A DNA stretch of 64,000 nt from the NCBI GenBank assembly GCA_029237695.1, contig CM055266.1, positions 112,299,370 through 112,363,369 on the forward strand. The letters run 5' to 3'. Numbering within the stretch: the first letter of the stretch is position 1; every line of letters starts with the position of its first letter. Below, piece after piece: positions 13,201 through 28,200 of this stretch. Origin of the DNA: Conchocele bisecta (Eukaryota; Mollusca; Bivalvia; Lucinida; Thyasiridae). The position numbers and the translations under genes were made by a program. The notes under the pieces were generated by a model that had not been told where the DNA came from, searched no databases, and worked only from the letters and a program-made list of their open reading frames with translations.

Positions 13201-16200
13201 GACTGGAGCCAAGTAAGATGTTTTGATTATTTAAGTTAAACGATACTGTATAATATTATACTACGAACCCAATGTTCCAACGTTTCATCCAACGCTCACA
13301 TCAAGGAATTAGTGACATTTTAGATTTCAAATTTCTGTTCGATTTATGTCGCACTCAATACATACAGTGAAACATCTCTAAACCGGACGCCCTGTGAGGT
13401 CCCCAGGGTGTCCGGCTTAGAGAGGTTTTCACTGTAAATCAGGTATGTGATCACTGGCAGTCTGAGCCATGGTGGTGTGCTATGCGATCATGAACATACA
13501 TTATCACCTGCGATAAATGGCCAAGGAACTCATAAAAAATAAGATCACAGATGCATTTTTGGTTTCCAGTTTAGACTAAGAGTGGTTCCACTGTAAATAA
13601 ATATATTACACGCTACTTACTCGTTTCTTTATCGGATTTCAGAGTCCTCGGGAAATTTAATCCCGTATTTAAAAACTATACTTTTCCGCAATAATATGAT
13701 ATGTTGAACAATTCTACAAAAACCAGGAACCAACATTTCCGACGTTTCGTCACAAGGCCTTCATCACGGAATTAGTTTCTACTAAACCCTAAGTCGCATC
13801 CATTTTAGAAGAAACTACTTCCTTGATAAAGGCCTTGTGCCGAAACGTCGAAAAAGTGGGTTCCTGGCTTTTGCAGGATAGTTGAATAAACTCTATATTA
13901 ACTGTTAAAACTGTGATTTAGTACATTATGATACATATTCAATGACTTAACCCTCACTACGCGGGAGACAGAAATTTTCGTCTGCTGTTTTTCATTTTTG
14001 CCATAATTCTTAACAACAAACCTGTTTTGACAGCACATGAGAATCGTCTCCAATGGAGACGATTCTCATGCGCTGTCAAAACAGGTTTTTGTCGAGAAAT
14101 ATCGAAAATAAAACATTTGCAGCAGACAATTTTTTTTAATTCAGCTTAGTAAGGGTTCAGTAATAGCAATTCAACACATACGTGACATATTCAATACTCT
14201 TTTGGACATGTTTAGCAAAACTGACCGATCAAATATGACTGTGATTCCATTTTATCCCACATAAAATAGTTTATGACTGTGACTGGAGAAATTGGGCTTA
14301 TGGGGTTCGTAACGACTGCAGCTCCTGATCCATTAGCACACTCCTGTAACTTGATAATGACCTATATTGCTTATGAGAAGCGTGACGGGTGTTTCATTGA
14401 CGGAACGGTGAACAATGCAGATCCTGATCAGTCTGATCTCGATCTACTCTGGTCGCAAAACCCATAATACCTATTGTTCCAGTGGCATATTAACGTCTGG
14501 AAGAAAGTTAGAGGCTGCTGGTACATTGAAATAATTCCAGCACAAAAATATTTACACAATTCCCTAACATTTGATTGGTCCTTAGGCAAGTCTCTGTCCA
14601 GAATTTATATCCCAGTAAACTCCCATGCCGAACTACTTTCCGTAACCGTCAGGCGCAGTTAAAATAATTCTTAAGAAAACGGAAAATAAACACATTTTCT
14701 TGATGAATTTATTTCAAATGCTGGAATTATAAGGAATGAATGGCCTTTTTGTTGAATTTATCGGGGATATAAACTTGGAAAAGTCGCGGGAATACTGGAT
14801 GAGGCCTTCGTCCAGTATTTCCGCGACTTTTCCAAGTTTATACCCCGATAAATTCCACAAAAAGGCCAATCATTCCTATAATATAACCACCATTGCGATT
14901 TCCACTCCTAGTTGACAAACGCTTTACTTACCTTGAATAATTAGGACTACTGTCTGTTCCATGTTTTGCTGCCGACGAACTTTTGGCTATAAAACGCATT
15001 AAATCCAAGAAATATTTAAATGTAAGTACTTTTTTTATCAATATTGAAAAAAGTCACCGGTCCCAAATACAATTATCGGATGAAATTTTGTCAAATACTT
15101 ATTTTATTGAAAAAATAACTATTTTCCTATGGGAACTAAACATGGGGGCTAAAAATAGACGATATTTTTAAGTATTTTTTCATTTGTGGACCGATTTTCA
15201 AAATCTAACTTTTATTTTCTTAGTTACATCATTTCCAACCTATCTAGCCAGGTTTCGGAGTCAAATTCCTTTTTTCGTTTTTGACTCCTTCTCCATGTTC
15301 TCCACCTCTTTTTCCCCCATGTTACATTTCTATGGGAAATCGTGTTTTCGCTATAAAATCAATATTTGATCGAAGTTCATTGAACAAAAAAATAATGGAG
15401 GGTGATATTTTTGTTATTGGCGAAAACGTACTTACATTTAAATATGTTTTAGATTTAATGTGTTTAATAGCCAAAAGTGGCAGAAAAACGTGGAACAGAC
15501 AGCAGTATTTAATAGAAAAGGTTATTCAACGGTTGCACTGTCGGGCGATTGAGAATAGTAGGTTAGTGCCGTGAATGGGAAAAAATATCTGGCAAGGCTC
15601 AGGAAACGGGATGGGCGAGGCTCTGCCGAGCACATCCCGTTTCCGTGCCGCGCCAGATATTGTTTCCCATTCACGGCACTAACCTACTATTCTATTTATC
15701 CCGTCAACACCAACAAATGGCTGTAAAATGCAAAAATAGTATTGACTGGATATCAAAAATGTTTCACGGCACCGTGTTTCACGGCACATACGCACTGTGT
15801 TGACGGGATAAAATGAAATATGTGTCTACTCGTCTCCATTCATGACATGCCATACAAAGATAACTCTGTATGGTACCGTGCAACCTTTCTACAACAGCCA
15901 CACATGGGAAAACGCAAAACTGGCTGTTGTAGAGAGGTGGCTGTTATAGGGAGGTTAATGCTGAATTAAATCTGATGTTTATTTATTTTCTTCCATAATT
16001 CATCAAATACATGCTTTGACAGCTTTTAGAATCATTTCCAATGGAACTTATTCTAAAGTGCTACCAAAACATGTTTTTATTGAGAAAGAATGCTAAAGCA
16101 ACATCAGACGACAATGTTCGTGCTCAGCAGTCTAAGGGTTAGATATAGAGGAAATCATCCATTTTGGATATAAAATAGCGGCTGTTACAGATAGCGTGTT

Positions 16201-19200
16201 GTTGTAGAGGCGTGGCCGTTCGGGAAGGTTCGACTGTATTTATGAAACTAACGTCCATAGCAGATATATATATATATAGCTTCATCGAAATTAACGTCAT
16301 ATACTGACACATCTTTGAGTGAAATATGGTTCTGATAATGCAAGTTTTTGACATAAAAATAGCAGTGTTGAGGTTAGTAACACATAAAATGATGCCTTAC
16401 TTCTGGGACACCCTGTAGTACATATATATACAATGTACAGGAAGTTATAATTCAATGTACGACGTTTTATAGCTGTGTTCAATGGCTGTTTTTTAAACAC
16501 ATATAATATCCATCTGTCATTATGGCCGCCGACAGGTAATTGATATTTCCTTTTCAAATAAAGCATATTCACGAAGGATATATCTCCAAACATATTAGTT
16601 GCGGTGTATGTGTGCGAAACGTCACGTGTATAATAGTTCATGTGGAGCACTTGCGCGCGAACAGCTAATAACACGTTCTCAACTCAAATTTGATCAACAC
16701 ATTGGTAAAGGTTTTGTCAAGGTTTACAAAACACTTCATTTAACCCCTTTCATGCTGAGTATACGCCATTATGTTTGTGTGGAAAATCTTAAATATTTTC
16801 CTTCTATGAACTCGGAAGTATATATCGCGACCACCATTTGAGCTATCTCGTCGAGACGATTCAAATGAGTGGTCACAACTTATACTTTCATTGAGAAATA
16901 ACAAACATAAAAATAAAATATTTAATAAATTTCATACCACTAAAGATGTATTCCGACAGGAATGGGTTAAATGAGGAAACATTTGTTAAAATTGTTTTGA
17001 TCGGAGACATTAGTTTAGTTAGGAAACATTAGTGAAGATGGGTCACGAATATTGCTTGGCCGGGCTCTGGTCAGTAATAAAACATGTGTTTCAAATCGAC
17101 TATTCGGCAAACTTTTTAAATGTAGAGTGCACGCAGAATGCACTTGTACGCTCTAAAAATAATACGTATGACGGTATAACGTATCTATCCATATTCTTCC
17201 GTATATAGAGAATAGTAGGTTAGTGCCGTGAATGGGAAAAATATCTGGCAAGGCTCAGGAAACGGGATGGGCGAGGCTCTGCCGAGCACATCCCGTTTCC
17301 GTGCCGCGCCAGATATTTTTTCCCATTCACGGCACTAACGTACTATTCTATTTATCCCGTCAACACCTTGAAATGGCTGTAAAATGCAACAATTGTATTG
17401 ACTGGATATCAAAAATGTTTCACGGCACCGTGTTTCACGGCACATACGCACTGTGTTGACGGGATAAAATCCAATAGTACGAGGCTGTACACTGACATAA
17501 GCGTAATTTCATTTCACAAGCAATCCATGGCATGCACATATAGACCACGGAGTTCCCGATCTTCGTGCCCATAAGGAGTAAGACACACAACACAAGTACA
17601 ATAATATAACGATACGGCATGTTCCTCAGATTTTAAATCATGTATTACTGGGTGCATAATACTATTTAGACAGCTTACATCAACGACGGCCTGTTCAATC
17701 CGGTCTGCGCTGATACACTGGCATGCAATGTCATTCGTTTAATATAAAAGACCGTCCGTCTGGATTGTCTAATCAGTGTAACCATTGCTTCCTTAGCGGT
17801 ATGCACTAAAACAAAAGAAACAAAAACAACAAACAAACTCAGTTTGGGTTGGTTGTACGGTTGTCCCACGCGGCTCGCCTTGGGTCTACGTTTGATAATC
17901 TGGGCACGGTGTTGAGATATTTAGGCTAATTCCACTATATATACGATCGATTTTGATGGATTTACATTTATTGAGCATAGGCTGCTTCTGCAGCCTATGC
18001 TCAATACATGTAAATTCAATACTTGTTTCTCTATTGGCCGAACACACCTATTAAAGGTGGGCTTTTGCGTGTCAATAAGAGTCTGATTGCAGAACTACTC
18101 CGTTGTTCGTCTTAGAGAGGTTCCACATAAGTTGCAATTCAGATGGTGATCACAACAACGTTACGTTACAATAATTCCAGCACAAACATATTTACACAAT
18201 TCCCTAACATTTGATTGGCCCGTAGCAAGTCTCTGTCCAAAATTTATATCCCAGTAAACTCCCATGCCGAACTACTTTCTACTGGTGCGCTGTCAGTGCT
18301 GTCAATGTAAACAAATGGCTGCCATCTGTCAAAATAAACACATTTTCTTGATGAATTGATTTAAAATGCTGGAATTATAAGGAATGAATGGCCTTTTTGT
18401 GGAATTTATCTGGGATATATAAACTTGGGAAAGTCGCGGGAATACTGGACGAGGCCTTCCGGCCTTCGTCCAGTATTCCCGCGACTTTTCCAAGTTTATA
18501 CCCCGATAAATTCCAAAAAAAGGCCATTCATTCCTATAATAAACACCGTACCTGCAGATACAATGTATATACATCATAAACAGAAACTGCGACCTCACAC
18601 AGGGTGTCTGGTTTAGAGATGCTTAACTGATTTCATTCGTCACTAAGCCGTATAATTGTCGTGGAACCTCTCCAAACCGGACACCCTGATGTGTTGACCT
18701 CAGGGTGTCCAGTTTAGAGAGGCCCCACTGTCGTTAACCGACGTTATCATGTCCCCAGGATGCCCGATTTAGAGACGCTCCACTGTAATATTGTTCCCTA
18801 CTCCCAGGTACGGCACCGACGTTTTCCAACCTACCCAACACGTCGCCGGCGACGGCATATACGGCCGACGGAGCTGGAACGTCAGTGTACACCGTGTCGT
18901 ACAGTGACGCCGACCCAGACGACGCCGCCGATCTGACCCTCTCACTGGCAACGACGTCCGACTACTTTGAGTTGTCCGGCGGTAAGTTATATACAATATT
19001 ATTCTATACGTACTTTCGTTTCCCATTGAAACACAAAGCAACGCAAGCGTAAAGGTACATGCCCACTCAGTAGGTACAAAATGTTCTTTACATCAGAGAC
19101 ATCATCTGAGACATTTCCTGGCAAAATAAACATTCATGCGCCATTATCCCACGTACTGATTGGCATTATTATACATGTTATATCAGACGTAAATTTACAC

Positions 19201-22200
19201 ACTGATATGAGGGGCGATAACCGTGTTTGCTTAAAATGTTAACGGACATTACTCTTTAATCTCTGTATTTATTTTATGATGTGCAATGATCATACTTTAA
19301 AATCTGTCGAAAATATTATTTTTTCAGGTGACGCACTTCTTTAGTATAAATAATTAAAACATATCATGCCTCATTTGCATATGAACATAGCCTGATACCA
19401 CCGCGCGTGTCACTATCAGTAAAATAAATATTACTAAATGATTATATCTGTATAGCGGGCACTTGTAACGTATAGAAACTTGTTAGATTTTTTTGTCGTA
19501 TTTCAGTACTTGCAGTGTTATACTGTCATTAATGTGTTCCCTGACTGTAAGTTATCACCTTAAATACTGACTTATTGACCCCCTTCCATGAACGTAGAAT
19601 TGACACTCATGTTGGCGTGTATTGGCCACCATAGACAAATGTCAATCAGGCCGAATTCAGGAATGTCACTAAAATCCACTGTAGATCCATCGATAGAGAG
19701 AGAGAATGAGGATTAAACATCAGTTAGACCTACACGTGCGAGTTTTGTTTCGCACAGGTGTCGGGTGAGTTTAAAAATAGGCTGTCGGAAGGTCCAACTT
19801 GATGTAGTTTGTGTGTTAAACGCGTCGCTTGTTTCGGAGAGTATTCGGAGGGGAGTTAACTCTGTTACTAAATTTAGCGATGACCGCACGATTTGTGCTG
19901 CAAATGGGGGCAAATCACGCGCAACAAAATAATCCGATGTATTTTTGTACGTAGAACAACCGTTGTTGATATTGTGCAGTGCAAGTTTTTCATAATATTA
20001 TTTTCAATTAGTGGTTGCGTATGCCAGTTAAACGTTTAGTAACACAATGCATTTTGTTGTTATGGTTATTCCAAGATATCACTACGGACGTGCCCATCGA
20101 GGGGATCTGGGGCGTGGCTAACTGTCCGACGCGATTCTAAGTTGTCAATCACAGGCGTCCGCACCACGGGGGGTCGTGGGCGGGCCAAATGATCCCGCTC
20201 GATCGCAATACATACGGATACACATGTACCCTATGTAAAAACTGGTTACTTTTTGTGTGGGGGAAACAGGAATGTGTCCAGTTGGTTGATTAGTAGTATT
20301 GGGGCGTGAAAACCTTATATTCTGTTTCAACTTTTGAAATAGCAAACATTGGTGGAAACTGCTGTTTAAGCAGGTTACTACGAGAAACTTATAGTGTTTT
20401 TCTTATTTTCCCACTAAAACATCAATATTAATGCCTGATTAGTGGAGAAATGAGAAAAAAAACGTAAGGAATAGTATTACTTTCCCACTGTTTAAGCAGG
20501 TTACTACGGGAAACTTGTCGTGTTTTTCTTATTTTCCCACTAAAACATCAATATTAATGTATGATTAGTGGAGAAATGAGAGAAAAACGTAAGGAATAGT
20601 ATTACTTTCCCACTGTTGAAGCAGGTTACTACGGGAAACTTGTCGTGTTTTTTAGCTCACCTGAGCAAAGCTCATGTGAGCTATTGTTACCGCAATGTGT
20701 CCGTCGTCCGTCGTCCGTCGTCGTCCGTCGTCCGTCGTCGTCCGTCGTCCGTCGTCCGTCGTCGTCCGTCGTCGTCCGTAAACATTTTCAAATGTCTTCT
20801 CCTCGGTAACCATTGGGCCTATAGTCACCAAACTTCATGGTCATGGTCCTTAGGTAGGTGGATTACAAAATTGTTAAAATGACGTCATCACATAATCCAA
20901 GATGGCCGCCGTCTAAAAATAGCACAAATTCTTCAAAAATCTTCTTCTCAAGAACCGCTAACCGGATTTCGACAAAACTTGGTAGGAATGATCGACATAC
21001 ATTGCTCTTTCAAAGTTGTTAAAATGGTGACCCCGGGGTCAAAAATGGGCGTGGCCCGTGGGATCAAATTGGGGTCAAATTTTATTTTTGACCGAATATG
21101 GTCATGTCATATATCAAATTGAAGGTATCAATGAGGCGATTACTCTGGTGCATTTTTTGTCGAAATCGGATTGTTATGTCATCCAAGATGGCCGCCGAAA
21201 GGTCAAAAGATCGTTCGTTTATTAGAGATTTCAAAATTCTTCTTCACATGAACCGCTTGGCCCATGGTAGCCAAACTTAAAAGTTATGGTCCATGGGTGA
21301 AGCCTTTTCAGATTTGTTAAAATGGAGGTCATCGCTAATCCAAGATGGCCGCCGTCTAAAAATAGCATAAATTCTTAAAAAATCTTCTTCTCATGAACCG
21401 CTAGCCGGATTTCGACGAAACTTGGTAGAAATGATCGATGTACATTGCTCTTTCAAAGTTGTTAAAATGGTGACCCCGGGGTCAAAAATGGGCGTGGCCC
21501 GCGGGGTCAAATTAGGGTCAAATTTTATTTTTGACCGAATATGGTCATGTTATATATCAAATCGATGTTATCAATGAGGCGATCACTCTGGTACATTTTT
21601 TGTCGAAATCGGATTGTTTTGTCATCCAAGATGGCCGCCGAAATGTCAAATGGTCGTTCTTTTATTAGAGCTTTCAAAATTCTTCTTCACATGAACCGCT
21701 TGGCCCATGGTAGCCAAACTTAAAACTTATGGTCCATGGGTGAAGCCTTTTCAGATTTGTTAAAATGGAGGTCATCGCTAATCCAAGATGGCCGCCGTCT
21801 AAAAATAGCATAAATTCTCAAAAAATCTGCTTCTCATGAACCGCTAGCCGGATTTCGACGAAACTTGGTAGGAATGATCGATGTACAATGCTCTTTCAAA
21901 GTTGTTAAAATGGTGACCCCGGGGTTAAAGATGGGCGTGGCCCGTGGGGTCAAATTTTATTTTTGACCAAATATGGTCATGTTATATATCAAATCGACGG
22001 TATCAATGAGGCGATCACTCTGGTACATTTTTTGTCGAAATCGGATTGTTATGTCATCCAAGATGGCCGCCGAAATGTCAAAAGGTTGTTCTTTTATTAG
22101 AGATTTAAAAATTCTTCTTCACATGAACCGCTTGGACCTTGGTAGCCAACCTTAAAAGTTATGGTCCATGGGTGAAGCCTTTTCAGATTTGTTAAAATGG

Positions 22201-25200
22201 AGGTCATCGCTAATCCAAGATGGCCGCCGTCTAAAAATAGCATAAATTCTTAAAAAATCTTCTTCTCATGAGCCGCTGGCCGGATTTCGACTAAACTTGG
22301 TAGGAATGATCGATTTACTATGCTCTTTGAAAGTTGTGAAAATGGTGACCCCGGGGTCAAAAATTGGCATGGCCCGTGGGGTCAAATTGGGGTCCATTTT
22401 TTTTGACCGAATATGCTCATGCCATATATCAAATTGAAGGTATCGATGAGGCGACCAAAAGGTCCATTTATTCAAGATTTTGAACGTCTTTTTCTCAGGA
22501 ACCACATGGCCGATGCTGGCCAAACTTCATAGGAAGTTAAGATCTTTGGGTGAAGCATTTTCAGATTTGGTAAAATGACAGTCATCGCTTAATTCAAGAT
22601 GACAGCCATCTAAAAATAGCACAATTTTTTTAAAACACATGAACTCAATGTCGCATTCTCCTCTGGTGTTCATGGAGTCAGGTCAGCGAATTAGGGCCAT
22701 CATGGCCCTCTTGTCTTATTTCCCACTAAAACATCGATATTAATTTATGATTAGTGGAGAAATGAGAGAAAAACGTAAGGAATAGTATTACTTTCCCACT
22801 GTTGAAGCAGGTACTACGGGAAACTTGTCGTGTTTTTCTTATTTCCCACTAAAACATCGATATTAATGTATGATCAGTGGAGAAATGAGAGAAAAACGTA
22901 AGGAATAGTATTACTTTGCCACTGTTGAAACAGGTTACTACTAGAAAAAGACGTAAGGAAATATGTATAAAAGAAGCTCAATGATCGTGTATTTCATTTT
23001 ATTGTTTGACGTTTATTGTGCAAAAAAATACTTCACTAAATGTGCTTGATGTTTGATGTTTATTGTGCAAATAAAAGCACTGAATATGATTTAACTTCAT
23101 TATGGGGTTGGGGGAGGGGGATTTTGTCCTAGGCTACATTTTCATTGGGGGGATTTGTCCTACCTTGAATTTTGATGGGGAGGGGGGGTTTATGTCCTAC
23201 CTGTGATTTTATACGGGGGGGGGGTGGGGGGGGGGTTGTCCTCCTGTATCAAAAATCATGGGGATTATGTCCGGGGGGAATTTGTCCTACACTCACTTAT
23301 TTTCAACACAAATACATAATTGTACAGCACATTGATACTTTACAAAACATTATACAGCACACTATAATCGTCTCCTACAATGATTGTCTATATGTGCAGC
23401 AGCTTCGATGATTCTTCCGCATATTCCATTTTGCCGATCTCCCCGTTTTCAAGTCGCAACTTGAGGGTGCGTAGCCTCCGTGCAATCTGTCGGTAGTTGG
23501 TTTTAATTGACATTAATAATCTACACTTTAAATAAATTAACACACACATTCAACAATAATTTATTGAAACAGATTATAGCTTTGGGTCTCGCCTTTTCTG
23601 ATGTACATGTAAAAATAAAATGGGGGAATCAGAAATGCTGGAAATCAAAAGTTGGGGAATCAAGAATAAACCAAAATAGTTCCTTCGAAATCCCCATTAA
23701 TGTGTTTATTTTATTTATATGTTGTATATTTATTTGAAGCGCATATAAGTTGGGAATGATGTACGTGTATAACAAAAAGTTTATTTGATTTATATGTTGA
23801 TATATGCCACTCGTTCCGCCGCGCAACGATATTGCGCCCCTGAAGTCGCGCAATTTCGCACGATGCGGAACTCGTGCATATATTCACATACAAATTAAAT
23901 AACCTATAACTATTTTTCCTTGGATAAACCAAAGATTTACTGACGAAAATTGTTTGCTCTGTAATAATCTTCACATACGCATTCTTATCAGGAAATACAT
24001 AGTCCCGTTCGCCAAATGAGTCCCGTGCCAAACGTATTCAGTAGGTAAAACTACGCCATGACGATGACGTCGGAAATCATGGCGCCGTTTTACCGAATAC
24101 ATATGGCATGGAACTTTAGTTAGTTCCATAAGATTACATGTATACCGGTAGCCGATTTCACTTTGAGGGAGAAATTTTCAATCTAAGGATAAATTTAATA
24201 ATATTTATTATACTGATTTTATTACATTGTCAAGCCAAAATGGCTGCGATAATGTAATAAATGCAGTATAATAAGTAAGCATATTTTTAATCATCAAATA
24301 TATACAGTAGCTAAGGTAGTATATCACTGGGATGCGACAGCTCGCGACTAGTTGGAGACACAACATTGCGATAAAATACGCGAATGAGCGATAATTTTCA
24401 CTTGGAATCACGCTTAATTGGTGTCGCACGAACTCCCGGCGAAATTTGGGCCAAAATGCGCCGGGAGTTCGCATACATGTCGCGCGACAGTCGCACGACA
24501 GTTATGCGTGACAATTGAGAAATCGCAATTGATTCACAATTTTGTCGCGCTCCCATGGGTCCCAGGGCAGTTCGCGGCTGTCTCGCGCCCGGAATGTCTG
24601 GTTCTCATTTTTGTCTTCAATCAATCACAATTTAGTTTCATAGGTCGCCAACCCCTCACAAAGTTGTCTCACATTTCGCGCACTTTCTGAATCACGGAAA
24701 CTAAATTGAGAAGGGTTGAGACGGGTTCGAGACACCATCAGTGACTATTTTGAGAGAAAATGTGTCGTGCGAATTTTTTGAACATGTTCAAAATTCCAGC
24801 GACACGAGAGCGAGGCCCTGTGTCTCACGTGAGGAAATTGAGAACTACTGCGAACGTTTCAAGACATTTTGGAAACTCCCTCGCGAATGCCGTTCGCAAT
24901 TTCTCGCCAGCAGTCCCAGCCCAGTGAGATACTAGCTTAAGTTCTATATGAAATAATGCATTTCGGGAAAAATAAATGATTACTCCCTCAAAGTATACTT
25001 AGCTACACAAGTCCAGGATTTAAGTGTAGAGGGGGCGCGGGTTTTCTATTGTAAATCAGTCACAGATGACGGTCAACATTCCTAAAATACATCTTTTTTT
25101 ATTTCTGCATTGTATCTCATGTCTCATCAAACGTATACATTTTTACTACTCAGTTGAACTTGTTTAATAAATAGCATATGTAATCATATCTGACATCACG

Positions 25201-28200
25201 TATATAATATCCTATATATAATTACTCGTATGCCAAGTCAAATGCACAACAATTCCACAAACCCAGCTTTGAACAATAATAACTAATCGAGATAGCAATC
25301 GGTAGCTTTTTCTTAAACACGAGTTTGAGTAAATATTGTGCAATTGTGCATAAAACCCCCAGTTGAGACCTCAAACCATGATTTAAGATTCGCCAAATGG
25401 ACAATAATTCCAGCACAAACATATTTACACAATTCCCTAACATTTGACTGGCCCAAAAACAGTCCAAAATTTATATCCCAGTAAACTCCCACGCCGAACT
25501 ATTTTCTACAGGTGCGCTGTCAGTGCTGTCAATGTAAACAAATGGCTGCCGTCTGTCAAAATAAAAACATTTTCCTGATGAATTTATTTCAAATGCTGGA
25601 ATTATAAGGAATGAATGGCCTTTTTGTGGAATTTATCGGGGATATAAACTTGAAAAGTCGCGGGAATACTGGACGAGGCCTTCCGGCCTTCGTCCAGTAT
25701 TCCCGCGACTTTTCCAAGTTTATACCCCGATAAATTCCACAAAAAGGCCATTCATTCCTATAATACTTACTCAAACCTGGATTTGTGACATCAAATGCGG
25801 GCTTGAGGAACTATTGTGCATTTGGCTTGCCATGCACTGGTTCTGTTTCAGACGTAGTTCAGGTGAAGGTTAGTCCGACGGTCGGCACACACTACGTGGA
25901 CATCGCGGTGACCGACCTGTGCGGCCAGTCCACCACGGAAAGATTGACCGTTACAGTCACGGATGGCGTAAGCAAAAGTTCCAAACAGATTGTCGCTGAT
26001 GAGTTACCCATTTCAACCCTAAATAACTGGATTGGACTTAACCCGAAATGTCTGTCTGTAACGCAGGCCGACTTGTAAGTCGCCCTGCGTTACAGACAGA
26101 CAATTCGGGATAGATTGAACTGTGATACGATAATGTTCTGATCAATCCAATCATCACATTTATAAAAAAGGGGCGTTTAGTTTTCTTGAAAAATATGAAA
26201 ATTACTTACAAAAATGCAGATCCTGATGAGACGGCTCGTTACGAGCCGGGTCATCTGGATCTACACTGTTTGCAAACGCTCTAAATAAAGGTATGTCATA
26301 TTGAAAGGGTTAAATGCACTAGCTCTCAGATATACGTAGAAAGTGGTGAAACAGAATCGTAAATAGTATAATTTTAGATTTATATAGTATTTCTGAACCC
26401 AATAGTACATAATTATAAGGCGCTTCTACAGCAATTGAGAATTGGTAAATAAATGTTATTTTTCAGTATTATGATTCCAGCACAAAAATATTTACACAAT
26501 TCCCTAACATTTGATTGATCCGTTGCAAGTCTCCGTCCAAAATTTATATCCCAGTAAACTCCATGCCGAACTACTTTCCGAAAACGGAAAATAAACACAT
26601 TTTCTTGATGAATTTATTTCAAATGCTGGAATTATAAGGAATGAATGGCCTTTTTGTGGAATTTCGTCCAGTATTCCCGCGACTTTTCCAAGTTTATACC
26701 CCGATAAATTCCACAAAAAGGCCATTCATTCCTATAATAAACGTGTTGTTCAATCGATGGTTAAGTAACTATTGTATTGTAAACTCCGGCTGTGTTAAAC
26801 GTATTTTTGATAATATGAGTAACTGTGTTGTTTTGCTACTTAACGGGGTTATGTTGAATAGATCATATGATATTATGATATTTGCGTATGTATCGCCTGT
26901 AAATTCTCCAGTATACGATGAGAATAATAGCAACGGGATTGAAATATTAAATAGTCAACTTCTTGAAATTGTGAGTAAATTTCCGTCTGCTGATCTATTT
27001 TTGGCTGGTGATTTGAACAGTCGTATAAAAACGCTTCCTGATTATATTCCGCATGATACACTCGATTACATCTTTGACGGGGATGTGAGTTATCATTCTG
27101 ATACATTTTGTATGCCGCGGCAGTCTAAAGACAATATGGTACATAACTCGTACGGTCTCTCACTTATTGATTTATGTTGTACATATGGTATACATGTTCT
27201 AAATGGCAGACTTTTCAATGATACTGCGGGCGAATTCACATGTTTTGCTAATAATGGTGCAAGCGTAGTAGATTATATGATTGCATCGTCAAGTTTATTT
27301 ACATACGTTACAGATTTTGGTGTAAGTGACAACATGTTTTCAGTGCACTGTCCTGTTTATTGTACGTTTAGTTTTGGTAACATTCGTCCTACCGATAATA
27401 TTACATCAGATATTGTTGATGTACATGCATATGAACGTATTATGTGGAAAGAAGATGGTAAAGATGTATTTCTTACCCAATTTCAGTTACACATGAATGT
27501 TTTTAATAATACTTTAGTTGATGATGACGTCACAGTTTCTGTGCCTGCTTTCATTGAGGTATACAAAAATGCTGCTGATACATGTAACATGTTATTCAAA
27601 CCTAAAATACCCAAACCTAGTAATACACACGCTCGCTCACAGCCACATTGGTGGACTATTGATTGTACACGTGCTGCTAAACGTACAAAGTTTCAATTGT
27701 TAAGACAATTTAGAGCATCAAATGACATGGCTGATTTGGAGCTATGCAAACATGCACGGAATATATTTAAGTCAATGTGCAGACATTGTAAAGCTCTTTA
27801 TAATATAACTAACAGGAATAAGCTCGTAAATGCGAGGAATAGGCTTAAAGAGTTTTGGAATCATATACCCCTGATGATAAGTTTATCGAATAATCATGTT
27901 GATGTTTCGAATGATGATTTAAATGGAAGCATTACAGAATCTGAGTGAGATAGTACGTGCTATAAATCAGGTACATGCTAACCGGGCATCCGGGCTGGAT
28001 GGAGTCGGTATTGTATTTTACAAGAATACTACTACACTGATTGTTCCATATCTACTTTTCAATGACATATATGCTAGTGGAAACATTCCAGATATGTGGG
28101 GTGAAAGTATTATAACTCCTATTCATAAAGCTGGTCTCAAGTCAGACCCAGGGAATTATAGAGGTATTTCGTTAATTAATGGTCTCTGTAAGATTTGTAC

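Noticed and set aside
23711..24031. 106-codon minus-strand frame
   Set aside because: AT-rich codon use, no recognisable domain and no splice-compatible context. Likely chance.
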